From NCBI RefSeq assembly GCF_004011505.1, contig NZ_SAUN01000001.1:2728001-2792000 (forward strand): DNA of 64,000 nt, given 5' to 3'. Of the stretch, positions 1 through 9,335 are shown one piece after another. Both the position numbers and the translations under genes were made by a program. The stretch's first letter is position 1; each line of letters starts with the position of its first letter. The notes under the pieces were generated by a model. That model saw nothing but the letters and a program-made list of their open reading frames with translations. It searched no databases and had not been told where the DNA came from. Source of the stretch: Nonomuraea polychroma (lineage in GTDB: Bacteria; Actinomycetota; Actinomycetes; Streptosporangiales; Streptosporangiaceae).

Positions 1-1020
1 GCCGCCCCCATCGAGGCCGACCAGCGCCACCTCCATCGGCGTGTACGGCGTCGCCTGCACGGCCGCCACCCGGCCGCCCGCCACCGACACGGTCGCGGAC
101 CAGTGGGTCGCCGCGCCGCCGATCTCCCGCAGCTCACCGGTGTCCGGATCGAGCACGCCGAGGCGGCGGCCGTCGCCCGTGCCGTAGACCACGGCCAGCC
201 TGCCGTCCTCCGCGACGGCGAAGTACGTCAGTCCCGGCTTCCAGGCCGCGTCGCCGAACTCCAGCTCCATCGGTGTGAGGTTGTGGCCAGGGGATCCGTC
301 CACGGGGATGAGGTGGATGTTCCACCAGCCGGTGGGGTCGGTCGCGGCGTACAGGGAGTCCTCGTCGCGCCACTCGGCCTGCGTCACCGACTCCCGCGGA
401 CCGCCGGCGACCACGCGGTGCTCGCCTGCCGTGCCGTCCGCGCGCAGCGGGGCCACGCACAGGTCGGTGCCGTCCCAGGGCATGTTCGGGTGGTCCCAGC
501 CGATCCAGGCGATCTTTTGCCCCTCAGGCGAAATGCGGGGATTGATCAGGAAATGGTGAGCTTTGACGATCACTCTGACCGGTCCGCCGTCCAGCGGCAC
601 CGCCACCAGGTCTCGTACGTCGTCGGTCTCCCGGACGGCCCAGACCTCGTCCCTGCCGGGAGGGAGGTAGAGGTCGGCATAGCGCGAGGGGCCCTCGGGA
701 GTGATCGGCACGGGTGGGGAGCCGCCGTCGAGCCGGTACAGGCGCTGGTCGGACCAGTTCGTGAAGACCAGGCCGCCGCCCGGCAGGGGCCGCCAGGAGC
801 GGCCGCCGTACTCGATCACCCGGTTGCGCGCGTTATACCCCGGGGGCAGCACGTCGGTACGGGTGCCATCCGGCAGCCGGCGCACCACGCACCGCCTGCC
901 GCCCTCGTGCGGGCGCGGCTCGTCCCACCAGGCCTCCACACCGGCAGGCGTGGCCACCGCCTCCACCCACAGGGGCCTGCCGTCGGTCCGGGCCACGTCG
1001 ATCGGTCGAATGCTCACCAC
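1..1020 (-). CDS. S9 family peptidase, N-terminal beta-propeller part (3' end outside window)
   Basis: The minus-strand frame is open from GTG at 1020 to the window edge, so only the first 340 residues are visible. The protein has repeated Trp/Asp-rich beta-propeller blades such as ISPEGQKIAWIGWDHPNMPW and is of the prolyl oligopeptidase/acylaminoacyl peptidase type. The Ser-Asp-His catalytic domain would lie beyond the window. The start codon follows the stop of the upstream C39-like gene by only a few bases, so the two are probably co-transcribed and both act on peptides. A second in-frame GTG at 1017 is equally possible. The family call rests on the propeller and on context, because the catalytic part cannot be seen. 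Confidence 0.75.
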   Translation of the reverse strand, partial: MVSIRPIDVARTDGRPLWVEAVATPAGVEAWWDEPRPHEGGRRCVVRRLPDGTRTDVLPPGYNARNRVIEYGGRSWRPLPGGGLVFTNWSDQRLYRLDGGSPPVPITPEGPSRYADLYLPPGRDEVWAVRETDDVRDLVAVPLDGGPVRVIVKAHHFLINPRISPEGQKIAWIGWDHPNMPWDGTDLCVAPLRADGTAGEHRVVAGGPRESVTQAEWRDEDSLYAATDPTGWWNIHLIPVDGSPGHNLTPMELEFGDAAWKPGLTYFAVAEDGRLAVVYGTGDGRRLGVLDPDTGELREIGGAATHWSATVSVAGGRVAAVQATPYTPMEVALVGLDGGG

Positions 1021-1024
1021 GAAC

Positions 1025-2107
1025 TCACCAATTGCCGTCGGTACAGGGAGGAAGGGGATGCCCGGGCGGGTGCAGCACGTACGCGATGCCGCCGCTGCCG
1101 GAGCTCCTGAGCCACACATTCTCGTACGCCGCCCGCGGGTAGACCCGCCGGACCTCGTCGTCGCGCGGCGCGGCCGGATCGTTCACGATCACGTCGCCCC
1201 CGGCCGTGAAGCCGACCACCACCAGGATGTGCCCGTTGGTGGAGTAGCAGGAGCCGGGCAACTCGTGACTCTTGAACGACTGCGACGTGATCACCGGGAT
1301 CCCGGCCCGCACGAACGACTCCAGCTCCGCCGCCGACCGCAGCCGCGTCACGAACCCCGCCAGCCCGTACCGGCCCGCGTACGCCACGTTGAACGGCCAG
1401 TTCCCGGTGCCCTGGTAGCTCACGTCGTACGTGCCCATGGCCGCGTGATCCACGATCGGCGCCGGGTCGTCCGCCCCCACCCAGTCGAGTTCGCCGGGTT
1501 CGGGGCCGCGGCCCCAATAGCCGAGCACCATGGCCACCGACGCCGGGCTGCACCAGTTGACGCCGCCGCCGTCGAAGCGCGGATGATGCCCCGCGTGCAC
1601 GTGCTGCGAATGACGCGGCACCGCCAGTTCCACGGCCTCCGCCGCAAGGGGGTCGCTGGGCGTCACGGGGTGCCGGGGCAGGGCCGAGGCCATCACACCG
1701 AGCCCGGTGACCAGGGCTCCCGCACCATGCCGGGTGACCCGCACCTGGTACGCCACCACCGGCCGCCTGGCCACGAACGTGTCCACCGCCACGTCCCCGT
1801 CCACGTCGCCCTGCCCGGGCACCGACATCCGCGGATCGCCGGCTTCGGACCAGCGCCCCATCACGTACCACTTGGTACGGGCCCCTGACGCGGCCCTGGC
1901 CCGAAGCGCGACCTCGATCCACGCGCCCGGCGCCGTACGCGCCGTCCACGAGGGCACGAGCTGGGTGGCGGGAAAGCCGATCTCACATTCGTCGCTCGTC
2001 CACACGTCCTCCGCCGCGACGGGCACGGCGAAGCGGGTGAAGGAGACACGGGCCAGATCGACGGTGAGCACCAGCCCAATTGTGGTTTCGCACCTCGTGT
2101 CGCACAT
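1025..2107 (-). CDS. C39-like cysteine peptidase family protein
   Basis: This 360-residue protein carries a C-terminal papain-like Peptidase_C39_2 domain. The catalytic Cys is near residue 186 in NWCSPASVAMVLGYWG, the His near 293 in NGHILVVVGF, and the Asp shortly after in VIVNDPAAP. The N-terminal 150 residues look like a beta-rich accessory domain. There is no export signal at the chosen start. A start at 2107 is supported by a possible -10 (TACGTA) about nine bases upstream. GTG at 2071 is an alternative. The gene lies directly upstream of the S9 peptidase in the same direction and diverges from the SWIM gene. The substrate is unknown. Confidence 0.8.
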   Translation of the reverse strand: MCDTRCETTIGLVLTVDLARVSFTRFAVPVAAEDVWTSDECEIGFPATQLVPSWTARTAPGAWIEVALRARAASGARTKWYVMGRWSEAGDPRMSVPGQGDVDGDVAVDTFVARRPVVAYQVRVTRHGAGALVTGLGVMASALPRHPVTPSDPLAAEAVELAVPRHSQHVHAGHHPRFDGGGVNWCSPASVAMVLGYWGRGPEPGELDWVGADDPAPIVDHAAMGTYDVSYQGTGNWPFNVAYAGRYGLAGFVTRLRSAAELESFVRAGIPVITSQSFKSHELPGSCYSTNGHILVVVGFTAGGDVIVNDPAAPRDDEVRRVYPRAAYENVWLRSSGSGGIAYVLHPPGHPLPPCTDGNW

Positions 2108-2163
2108 CGGATGGTTTACGTACCAGCCGGATTGTGTCGGTGAAGATCTCTATGGTTCGGGGC

Positions 2164-3492
2164 ATGACTCAAGCGGTACAGGCATACTCCTACGCCGGCC
2201 CCTCCACGCTGACCGATGGCAAGCTCGGCCTCTCGACCTCGGGCGGCACGGCGTTATCCGGCCCGCAGACCCACCCCAGGTTCTTCAGCGGGCTGCTGTC
2301 CCACGCCGCGCCCGCCGCGGCCGGGTTACTGGCCGTCGCCGACGTGGCGCTCACCCGCTACCACCAGCCCCGCCCCGGCTGGACCCGCGACCCGGTGGTG
2401 ACGTGCGACGGCGACCGGCTCAGGTTCGAGTCGTTCTCGGCCTGCGGCGGCGTCTACGCCCGGCTCGACGTCTTGGAGCTCGACGGCGACGTGCTCGACC
2501 GGGGCACCACCAACGTCGACGTCAACGGCCCGCTGCGCGAGGCCCTGGCCAGGGTCGGCGGCCGGGACCCGCTCCACCTGGGCGTCGGGCCCGACGAGCT
2601 CACCGTCACCACGCTCGACGGCGCCGTCGTGGAGAAGAAGGTGCCGCTGCCGACGCGGTGGCTGCGCGGGTTCGCCGAGGTGCAGGTGATCGCGGCCGGG
2701 TTCGACCTGCGGGCCGAGCTGGCCGGGCCGCACGCCGTGCGCTTCCTGCGCTCGTTGCCGCGCGGCGCCCGTTCCACCGTCTGGGCCGTCCCGTCGGGCC
2801 GCGACCTGCGCGTCTCCTCCGGCCCCGCGCCCGGCGGCGTCTGCCTGTCGGGCACCGGGAGGGTGGCCACGCTGATGCCGCTGCTGCGCTTCGCCAAGAA
2901 ACTGCGCGTGTACGGCCCGGCCGACGGCTCCTCCACGAGCGGCGCGTGGGAGCTGGAGCTGCCCGGGATGCGCTACACCCTCGCCGTCTCGCCCGAGCCG
3001 TGGCGCGGCTTCTCCGGCGAGGGCGCGGTGCTCGCCGACCTGGCCACCGACGAGGCCGCAGGGGACGCCGACGTCGTGGGCATGCTGCTCAACTTCGAGC
3101 CCACGGTCGAGCTGGGCCTGCTCGCCGACCGCTCCGGGCTGACGATCGAGCGGGTACGCGCCGCGCTCACCCAGCTCGGCAGTGCCGGCCGGGTCGGCTA
3201 CGACCTGCACGAGGCGGCGCACTTCCACCGGGAGCTGCCGTACGACAGGGAGCAGGTGGCCCAGCTCAACCCGCGGTTGACGGCGGCCCGCGCACTGGTG
3301 GAGTCGGGGGCCGTGCGGCTGGAGGGCGACTCGGCCGAGGTGACGACCGACGGCGGGGTGCGGCGGGTGCGCGTCGAGGCGGGCACGTGCACGTGCCCCT
3401 GGTGGTTCGACCACCGGGGCTCGCGCGGGCCGTGCAAGCACGTGCTGGCGGCCAGGATCGCGGCCCGCGTGGACGTCGAGGTGACCGTATGA
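2164..3492 (+). CDS. SWIM zinc-finger family protein
   Basis: This 442-residue protein ends in a SWIM finger: the CTCPWW and GPCKHVLA segments near residues 405-430 supply the CxCx(n)CxH zinc ligands. SWIM domains bind zinc and are thought to mediate DNA or protein contacts. The rest of the protein has no recognisable catalytic motif. ATG at 2164 was chosen because its start resembles those of relatives I know; ATG at 2152 is also in frame. The stop overlaps the start of the DUF6493 gene by four bases (ATGA), so translation is probably coupled. In actinomycetes such pairs often sit near MoxR/VWA genes, but none is visible here. Confidence 0.85.
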   Translation: MTQAVQAYSYAGPSTLTDGKLGLSTSGGTALSGPQTHPRFFSGLLSHAAPAAAGLLAVADVALTRYHQPRPGWTRDPVVTCDGDRLRFESFSACGGVYARLDVLELDGDVLDRGTTNVDVNGPLREALARVGGRDPLHLGVGPDELTVTTLDGAVVEKKVPLPTRWLRGFAEVQVIAAGFDLRAELAGPHAVRFLRSLPRGARSTVWAVPSGRDLRVSSGPAPGGVCLSGTGRVATLMPLLRFAKKLRVYGPADGSSTSGAWELELPGMRYTLAVSPEPWRGFSGEGAVLADLATDEAAGDADVVGMLLNFEPTVELGLLADRSGLTIERVRAALTQLGSAGRVGYDLHEAAHFHRELPYDREQVAQLNPRLTAARALVESGAVRLEGDSAEVTTDGGVRRVRVEAGTCTCPWWFDHRGSRGPCKHVLAARIAARVDVEVTV

Positions 3493-6146
3493 CGAGCGGC
3501 GACACGCCGTGGGAGGCGGTGGCGGCGGCCGTCGACCTCGGCGATCCCGAGCGGGTCGCCGCGTGCGTGCTCGCCCTCGACCGGCCCGGCCGCCGTGCCG
3601 TCGCAGCCGGGCTGCCCGCGCACATCGCCGCGGCGGCCGGGCGCGACGACGGCTGGATCGACGCGATGCGGGTCGCGGGTGCGGGCGTGATCGGCGGGGC
3701 GGCGGCCGTGGTCGCCTGGCTCAACCGCCGCGACTTCCAGGGCCGGGGGAGCAGGGCGGACGACGTCACGGCGCTCCTGGTGCGCGTGTTGTCGGCCCGC
3801 CCGCCGGCCTGGCAGGCCGACTTCGCCGCACGCGCCACCCTGAGACTGCGCAGCGGGCGCGGCGGCGGCGCCGGCGACGTGGGCGCGCTCGCGCTGGCCA
3901 TGCTGCGCCACACGGGCGTGGCCCCGCCGGAGCACGATCCGCTCGTGGTCGCCTGGGTGAGCCGTCCCCCGACCGCGGCCGAGCTGCGCGCGGACCCGCT
4001 GCTCGACCACCTCCTGCCCCGGCTGTTCGAGGCCGAGGGCGTCGGCCGCGCGCTGCGCGACGAGCGCCCTGGTGTGGCTGCCGGTCGCGAGCGTGCCGGG
4101 CCGGCCGGGTCGGGCGCCTGGCTGAGCGCGCTCACGGCGCTCGCGCAGGACGGCATGATCGGGCGTGACCTGCTGATCGACGGGTGCCTGCGGCGGTTCC
4201 TGCGCGGCGGTACCGCTGCCGACCTGCGGTTCTTCGTTCACCTGCACGAGCTGCTCGACCCTGCGCACGGCGAGGTGAGCAAGCGCGCCCGCGACTACAT
4301 GCGGGTGCTGGCCGCCGCGCCAGGACCGGTCGCGGAGCCGGCGTTGCGGTGCCTGCGCGGGGCCGGCGGGCTGGACGCCGGCGAGGCGACCGAGGCGGTG
4401 CGTGCGCTGCTGTCCCGGCCCGAGCGCAAGCTGGTGACGGCCGGGCTCGCCTGGTTCGACGAGCTGGCCCGGACGTCGGACGGCGAGCTGGACGAGCTGG
4501 CGCCCGCGCTGGCGTACGCGTTCGCCTGCCCGTCCGGCGACGTGCAGGGCAGGGCGGTGCGGCTGGCCATCAAGCACGCCAAACGGTTCGGTCCCGCGGG
4601 CGCCGAGGCCCTCAGGGACGCGGTCGGGCTGCTGCCGCAGGACCTGGGGGAGACGCTGGCGGCCGTGTTCGGCGGGGAGGCGGGGGAGGAGGAGGGGTTC
4701 ACGCCTGTGCCGCTGCCCGAGCCACGGCAGGCCGGGCCGTTCCCGCCGCCGGTCGGCTCGGTCGCCGAGCTGGGGCCGGCACCGCACGGCGACGGGTGGG
4801 AGGCGGCCGAGTTGTGGCTGGCCGGTGTCGTGCGGCTGCACGCCCTTGACCGGGCCGGGCTCGTGGCGGGACTGGCGGGCGATGCGGTGCCGCAAGAGGC
4901 GGACCGAGGTCCGTGGACCGACATCCGGCAGTGGGCCGGTGAGATCGTCCGGCTCCTCCAGGAACGGCCGCAGAGGACCGGCGCCGAGCCGCCGCCGGCA
5001 GGCGGTGCCGGGTCGCCCAGGGGCGGTGTCATGGGGAAGCCGGTGGCGGCACGGCTGCCGTCGGCCGCCGCGGTCTCGGCGCCTCACCTGTTCCTGTTGC
5101 GGCGCTGGGCCGAGGTCCACGACGGGTTGCGGGCGGGGAGCCTGCCGCCGTATCTGCTGGCCGAGCCCACCCAGTCCACCGGACACCTGGACCCGGCCGA
5201 GCTGGTCCGGCGGCTGGAGGGCTACGAGCGCTGCGGCGCCGAGGCCATGCCCGCCGACCTGCGGCAGGCGCTGCTGCGGCTGCCGCGCGCCATCCCGCCC
5301 GAGGTGGTGGCCCGGGCGAGGCGGCTCACCTCCGAGGCGGGGCGGGTGGTGGCACGCTGGATGGGCGGTGGGCGCCCGGAGCCGGTCACCGAAGTCGGCT
5401 GGTCGTACAGCGCGCGCTGGGAGGAGCCGGCCGAATACCTCGACGATCGCGAGCCGGTCCGCGGGCCCAGCCCCATCCTGATGCCGCGGATCCAAGCGGG
5501 GCCGGCGCCGGACGACGGGCTGCTCGCCGCCCCCGCCCCGCGGCCCAAGGAGGGCCACGGCGGGTACCTGGCGTGGTGGCCGTCCATGATGCCGTCCGAT
5601 CGGGAGGTCGTCGCGCTGCACTTCCTGCCGCAGCTGCTCTACCAGTGGCCCGTCCCGGTCCGGCCGTCGCAGGCACGCGCCCAGGCGCTGGCCGGTGGGC
5701 CCGCCGGCGAGGCGCTCGCGCTCGTGCAGGCGTACTTCGTGGCCGACCGGTCCGCGGGCAGGTCGCCGGAGGACCGGACCCGGCCGGTGGTCGAGATGGC
5801 GGCCCGCGGCGAGCTGGACGCCGAACAGCTCGGGCGGCAGCTGGCGTTGTTGCTGCGCAGGACGTGGTTCAAGCCGGGGCCGGTGTTCGAGACGCTGGAG
5901 AGCGCCGCCGCGCTCGGAGCACACCGGGAGGTGTGGCGCGTCATGACGGGGTTTCTGCCGGTCTTCTTGCCCGGACCGGGGGAGCGGCCGCACGCGCGGC
6001 ACGCGCAGGCGCTCGCCTTCGCGCTGCGCGCGGCACGGTGGGCCGGGGCGCGAGGGCCGGTGCCGTGCGTGGCGGAGGTCGCCGCACTCCGCGCGTCGAA
6101 CAACGTCGTACGCGAGGCGCGGCGCCTCCACACCTACTTGACCTAG
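3489..6146 (+). CDS. DUF6493 family protein, SWIM-partner
   Basis: This large protein of 885 residues has no signal peptide or membrane segment. It is rich in Leu/Ala/Arg helices with a HEAT-like look, suggesting an alpha-solenoid scaffold. The length and the position directly behind a SWIM gene match the DUF6493 family, whose function is unknown. Its ATG overlaps the SWIM stop codon. Its own stop overlaps the convergent DUF5925 ATPase gene by four bases. The open frame continues 1.7 kb upstream into the SWIM and C39 region, but that part is a high-GC antisense or alternative-frame artefact. Confidence 0.75.
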   Translation: MTSGDTPWEAVAAAVDLGDPERVAACVLALDRPGRRAVAAGLPAHIAAAAGRDDGWIDAMRVAGAGVIGGAAAVVAWLNRRDFQGRGSRADDVTALLVRVLSARPPAWQADFAARATLRLRSGRGGGAGDVGALALAMLRHTGVAPPEHDPLVVAWVSRPPTAAELRADPLLDHLLPRLFEAEGVGRALRDERPGVAAGRERAGPAGSGAWLSALTALAQDGMIGRDLLIDGCLRRFLRGGTAADLRFFVHLHELLDPAHGEVSKRARDYMRVLAAAPGPVAEPALRCLRGAGGLDAGEATEAVRALLSRPERKLVTAGLAWFDELARTSDGELDELAPALAYAFACPSGDVQGRAVRLAIKHAKRFGPAGAEALRDAVGLLPQDLGETLAAVFGGEAGEEEGFTPVPLPEPRQAGPFPPPVGSVAELGPAPHGDGWEAAELWLAGVVRLHALDRAGLVAGLAGDAVPQEADRGPWTDIRQWAGEIVRLLQERPQRTGAEPPPAGGAGSPRGGVMGKPVAARLPSAAAVSAPHLFLLRRWAEVHDGLRAGSLPPYLLAEPTQSTGHLDPAELVRRLEGYERCGAEAMPADLRQALLRLPRAIPPEVVARARRLTSEAGRVVARWMGGGRPEPVTEVGWSYSARWEEPAEYLDDREPVRGPSPILMPRIQAGPAPDDGLLAAPAPRPKEGHGGYLAWWPSMMPSDREVVALHFLPQLLYQWPVPVRPSQARAQALAGGPAGEALALVQAYFVADRSAGRSPEDRTRPVVEMAARGELDAEQLGRQLALLLRRTWFKPGPVFETLESAAALGAHREVWRVMTGFLPVFLPGPGERPHARHAQALAFALRAARWAGARGPVPCVAEVAALRASNNVVREARRLHTYLT

Positions 6147-7255
6147 AGGTAGAGCCCCGTGGACTCGTCGCTCGTGGCGGGGGTGATCGCGCGGCCGGAG
6201 CGGATGGCGTAGAGCTCCGCGAGCGTCGCCCCCGACGGGCCCACGCCCTCGGACGTGCCGAGCCAGGCGACGGCCTCGTCCCTGCTGAGCGGGCCGACCT
6301 CGAGCTGCGCCAGGCAGCGGCCCGGGCGGATGACCGCGGGGTGGAGCCGGGCCAGGTCCTCGTTGGTGGTGATGGCCACCAGCACGTCGCGACCCTGCCC
6401 GAGCAGGCCGTCGGTCAGGTTGAGCAGGCGCGACAGGCCCTGACCCGCCTGCGCCTTGGCGCCCGCGCTGATCAGCTCGTCGCAGTCCTCCAGGACGAGC
6501 AGCCGCCAGCGCTGCGTCTCCTCGTCGTCGGAGTCATAGCCGACCGCCACCTCCATGAGATAGCCGGGCTCGTCGAACAGCCGCTCCGGGTCGAGCACGC
6601 AGTCCACCTGGCACCAATCGTGCCACTGCTTGGCCAGCGTGCGCAGCAGCGTGGTCTTGCCGGTGCCCGGCTGGCCGTGCAGGAGGATGAGGCGGCCGCT
6701 GACGTCGCCGGGGGTGACCGCCATCAGCTTGTCGATGGCCGGGCGCACCTTGCCGGGGTAGTTGGCGCTGATGTCGGACCACGTCTGCGCGGTGATCGGC
6801 TTCTCCGAGCGGGTGCCGCCGTGCGTGCCACGCCACCAGAAGCCCATCTCGACGTGGTCGGCCTCGGGCACCGACTCTTCCGCGCCGTCGATGCTCTGCT
6901 CGAGCACGGACTTGGCCAGCTCCTCGGTCACCGCCGTCACGCTGACCATCGCGGTCCGGTTGCGGTGGCGCACGACCCGCAGGGTCCAGCCGTCGCCGCT
7001 GATCAGCCGCGACTCCGAGCCGTCGTCGACGCGCGCCGTGCGCAGCACGCGGCCGCTGGGCGGGCTGAGCGGCGCGTCCGGGCGCACGCGCTCCAGGTTT
7101 GCCAGACGGGACCAGGGCTGGGCGCCGGTCGCGAACGGCGACAGCGCCAGCGCGTCGATCACGTCGATGGCGGAGTCGGCGTCGTCGATCCAGATGTTCA
7201 TGGGGAGCTCAGAGGAGTCCGGGCTGGGGAACGGCACCTCCCTAATCACAGACAT
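6143..7255 (-). CDS. DUF5925 domain-containing AAA ATPase
   Basis: This cytosolic protein has 370 residues. The N-terminal 160 residues match the DUF5925 type, including LPMNIWIDDADSAIDVIDAL. A AAA ATPase core follows, with Walker A GQPGTGKTT near residue 195, Walker B LLVLEDCDEL, sensor-1 ITTNED and the arginine-containing HPAVIRPGRC. Such ATPases are widespread in actinomycetes and act as remodelling machines of unknown target. The gene is convergent with DUF6493 with a four-base overlap and divergent from the channel gene. ATG 7255 is used; ATG 7201 is a weaker alternative that would remove the leading 18 residues. Confidence 0.8.
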   Translation of the reverse strand: MSVIREVPFPSPDSSELPMNIWIDDADSAIDVIDALALSPFATGAQPWSRLANLERVRPDAPLSPPSGRVLRTARVDDGSESRLISGDGWTLRVVRHRNRTAMVSVTAVTEELAKSVLEQSIDGAEESVPEADHVEMGFWWRGTHGGTRSEKPITAQTWSDISANYPGKVRPAIDKLMAVTPGDVSGRLILLHGQPGTGKTTLLRTLAKQWHDWCQVDCVLDPERLFDEPGYLMEVAVGYDSDDEETQRWRLLVLEDCDELISAGAKAQAGQGLSRLLNLTDGLLGQGRDVLVAITTNEDLARLHPAVIRPGRCLAQLEVGPLSRDEAVAWLGTSEGVGPSGATLAELYAIRSGRAITPATSDESTGLYL

Positions 7256-7450
7256 ACCGTCAATGATCTAGGCCTCCAGGTCCGATGTCGAAGGGTTTTG
7301 GCGGTGGTTCTCGCTGAGCGTACCGGTCCGCGACGCGGGGCCGGGACGCACTATGGCCGATCTGTTACCAGTCACCCTGCGCAGGCCAAGATCGCCCGGT
7401 ACTTTGGTGCGTTGGGTCAAATCACTCCTTTCACGGAGGTATCGGGGAAA

Positions 7451-9316
7451 GTGTCGAAGGTCACGTTGCGCGAACGGGCGCGGTACTGGTTCGACAACAC
7501 GATGTCCAAGGGCACCGCCTCGCTCATCGGCTGGCTCGCGGTGGTGTCGGTGGGGCTCATCGTGGTCGTGGCGGCGCTCACCCTCTGGCTCGCCCCGGGC
7601 GAGCCGCAAGGCGTGGGCCACGCCGGGGAGGTGCTTTGGATCGCTCTCATGCACGCCCTCACCCCGAGCAAGGTGGCCAGCGACAAGGGCTCGCTCGCGT
7701 ACATGGCCGTGATGTTCGCCGGCTCGCTCGGCGGCCTGTTCATCGTCAGCATGCTCGTCGGCCTGCTGTCGAACGGGCTCAAGCAGAAGGTGGACCGCCT
7801 GCGCAGGGGCCGCTCGCGGATCGTCGAGTCCGGCCACACGGTGGTGCTCGGCTGGTCGGACCAGATGTTCACGATCGTGGGGGAGCTGGTCAAGGCCCAC
7901 GCCAGCCAGAAGCGCTCGGTGATCGCCGTGCTGGCGGAACGTGACAAACTCGAGATGGAGGAGGCCATCCGCGAGCACGTCGGCGACCTGGGCGGGACCC
8001 GCCTGGTGTGCCGCACCGGACGGCCCACCGAGCCGCGCGACCTCGCGCTGATGAACCTGGGCAAGGCCCGGTCCGTGGTCGTGCTCTCGCCCGAGGGCGA
8101 GGACCCGGACGCGCACGTGATCAAGATCCTGCTCGCGCTGGCCAAGCGTTCCGGCGCGCACCCGCCGGTGGTCGCCGGACTCGCCTCCAGCCGCAACATC
8201 GCCGCCGCCCGCCTGGCCGGCGGCCCGGACGTGCACCTGGTGGACTCCGACGACACCGCCTCCCGGCTGATCGTGCAGTCCTCGCGCCAGTCCGGCATGT
8301 CCGTGGTCTGCATGGACCTGCTGAACTTCGACGGCGGCGAGATCTACCTGCGCACGCCGAAGAAGCTCGTCGGCGTCACGTACGGGGAGGCGCTGCACGC
8401 GTACCAGACCGCCTCCGTCATCGGCCTGCGCCGGCCGTCCGGCGTGGTGCTGAACCCGTCCTCCGACATCGTCATCAACGCCGACGACGAGGTCATCGTC
8501 ATCGCGCACGACGACTCCCACGTGCGCCTGGCCGCCGGCAAGCCGTCCCTGGACGAGGCCGCCATTGTCGAGGCGGCGAGCCCGGCTCCCGAGCCCGAGC
8601 GCACGCTCCTGCTCAACTGGAACGGCCGGGCGGAGCAGATCGTCCGCTACCTCGACGGGTACGTCGCCCCCGGCTCCGTCCTGGAGATCGCCGCCGACCA
8701 CCCCAAGGCCGGCACCGGCCTGGCCGGACTGCTCAACCTCACCGTGAACGTCAAGGACTGCGACACCACCGACAGGTTCGCGCTCGAGTCGCTCGGCGTC
8801 GGCCTCTTCCAGCACGTCATCGTGCTGTCCGACGACCGCTTCGACCCCCACCACTCCGACACGCGCACGCTCATGACCCTGCTGCAGCTCCGCGATATGC
8901 AGAGCACGCTCGGCGAGCACTACTCGATCGTCAGCGAGATGCACGACGAGAACAACCGCGCCCTGGCCGAGGTCACCGAGGCCGACGACATCGTGATCAG
9001 CGACACCGTCATCGGCCTGCTGCTCGCACAGCTGGCCGAGAACCGGCACCTGGCGGACGTGTTCGGCTATCTCTTCGACTCGCGCGGGTCGGAGATCTAC
9101 CCGCGCCCGGCCTCCTCGTACGTCAAGACAGGGACGAAGGTGACGTTCTCCACGGTCGTGGAGGCCGCCCGGCGCAGGGGCGAGACGGCCATCGGCTACC
9201 GCAACGCGGCCGCCCGCAACGACCCGCCGCACTACGGCATCGTGCTCAACCCGAGCAAGTCGGAGCCCATCGTCCTGGGCGAGCGCGACTCGGTGATCGT
9301 CCTGGCCGAGCGCTGA
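7451..9316 (+). CDS. CASTOR/POLLUX/SYM8-type ion channel with RCK-like NAD-binding domains
   Basis: This 621-residue membrane protein has two hydrophobic segments: TM1 (SLIGWLAVVSVGLIVVVAAL) and TM2 (AYMAVMFAGSLGGLFIVSML). The intervening loop lacks the K+ filter TVGYG, as in CASTOR/POLLUX proteins. Two tandem Rossmann/RCK-like modules follow, around residues 130-270 (HTVVLGWSDQMFTIVGEL) and 380-520 (TLLLNWNGRAEQIVRYLDGY). It probably conducts cations under control by a ligand binding the cytosolic ring. GTG at 7451 is preceded by GGAGGT at 7435-7440. The open frame extends far upstream, but that part is antisense to the DUF5925 gene. Confidence 0.8.
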   Translation: MSKVTLRERARYWFDNTMSKGTASLIGWLAVVSVGLIVVVAALTLWLAPGEPQGVGHAGEVLWIALMHALTPSKVASDKGSLAYMAVMFAGSLGGLFIVSMLVGLLSNGLKQKVDRLRRGRSRIVESGHTVVLGWSDQMFTIVGELVKAHASQKRSVIAVLAERDKLEMEEAIREHVGDLGGTRLVCRTGRPTEPRDLALMNLGKARSVVVLSPEGEDPDAHVIKILLALAKRSGAHPPVVAGLASSRNIAAARLAGGPDVHLVDSDDTASRLIVQSSRQSGMSVVCMDLLNFDGGEIYLRTPKKLVGVTYGEALHAYQTASVIGLRRPSGVVLNPSSDIVINADDEVIVIAHDDSHVRLAAGKPSLDEAAIVEAASPAPEPERTLLLNWNGRAEQIVRYLDGYVAPGSVLEIAADHPKAGTGLAGLLNLTVNVKDCDTTDRFALESLGVGLFQHVIVLSDDRFDPHHSDTRTLMTLLQLRDMQSTLGEHYSIVSEMHDENNRALAEVTEADDIVISDTVIGLLLAQLAENRHLADVFGYLFDSRGSEIYPRPASSYVKTGTKVTFSTVVEAARRRGETAIGYRNAAARNDPPHYGIVLNPSKSEPIVLGERDSVIVLAER

Positions 9317-9335
9317 GCGTATTACCGTTTTCCTC

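Noticed and set aside
1707..3488. Long open frame upstream of the DUF6493 start
   Set aside because: It is antisense to the C39 gene and in another frame of the SWIM gene, with the amino-acid composition typical of high-GC shadow frames.
3198..6131. Large minus-strand open frame opposite DUF6493
   Set aside because: Composition is Arg/Gly/Pro/His rich with no conserved motif; it is a shadow of the real gene.
5573..7450. Open frame upstream of the channel gene
   Set aside because: It overlaps the DUF6493 end and is antisense to the DUF5925 ATPase; the ribosome site at 7435 marks the real start.
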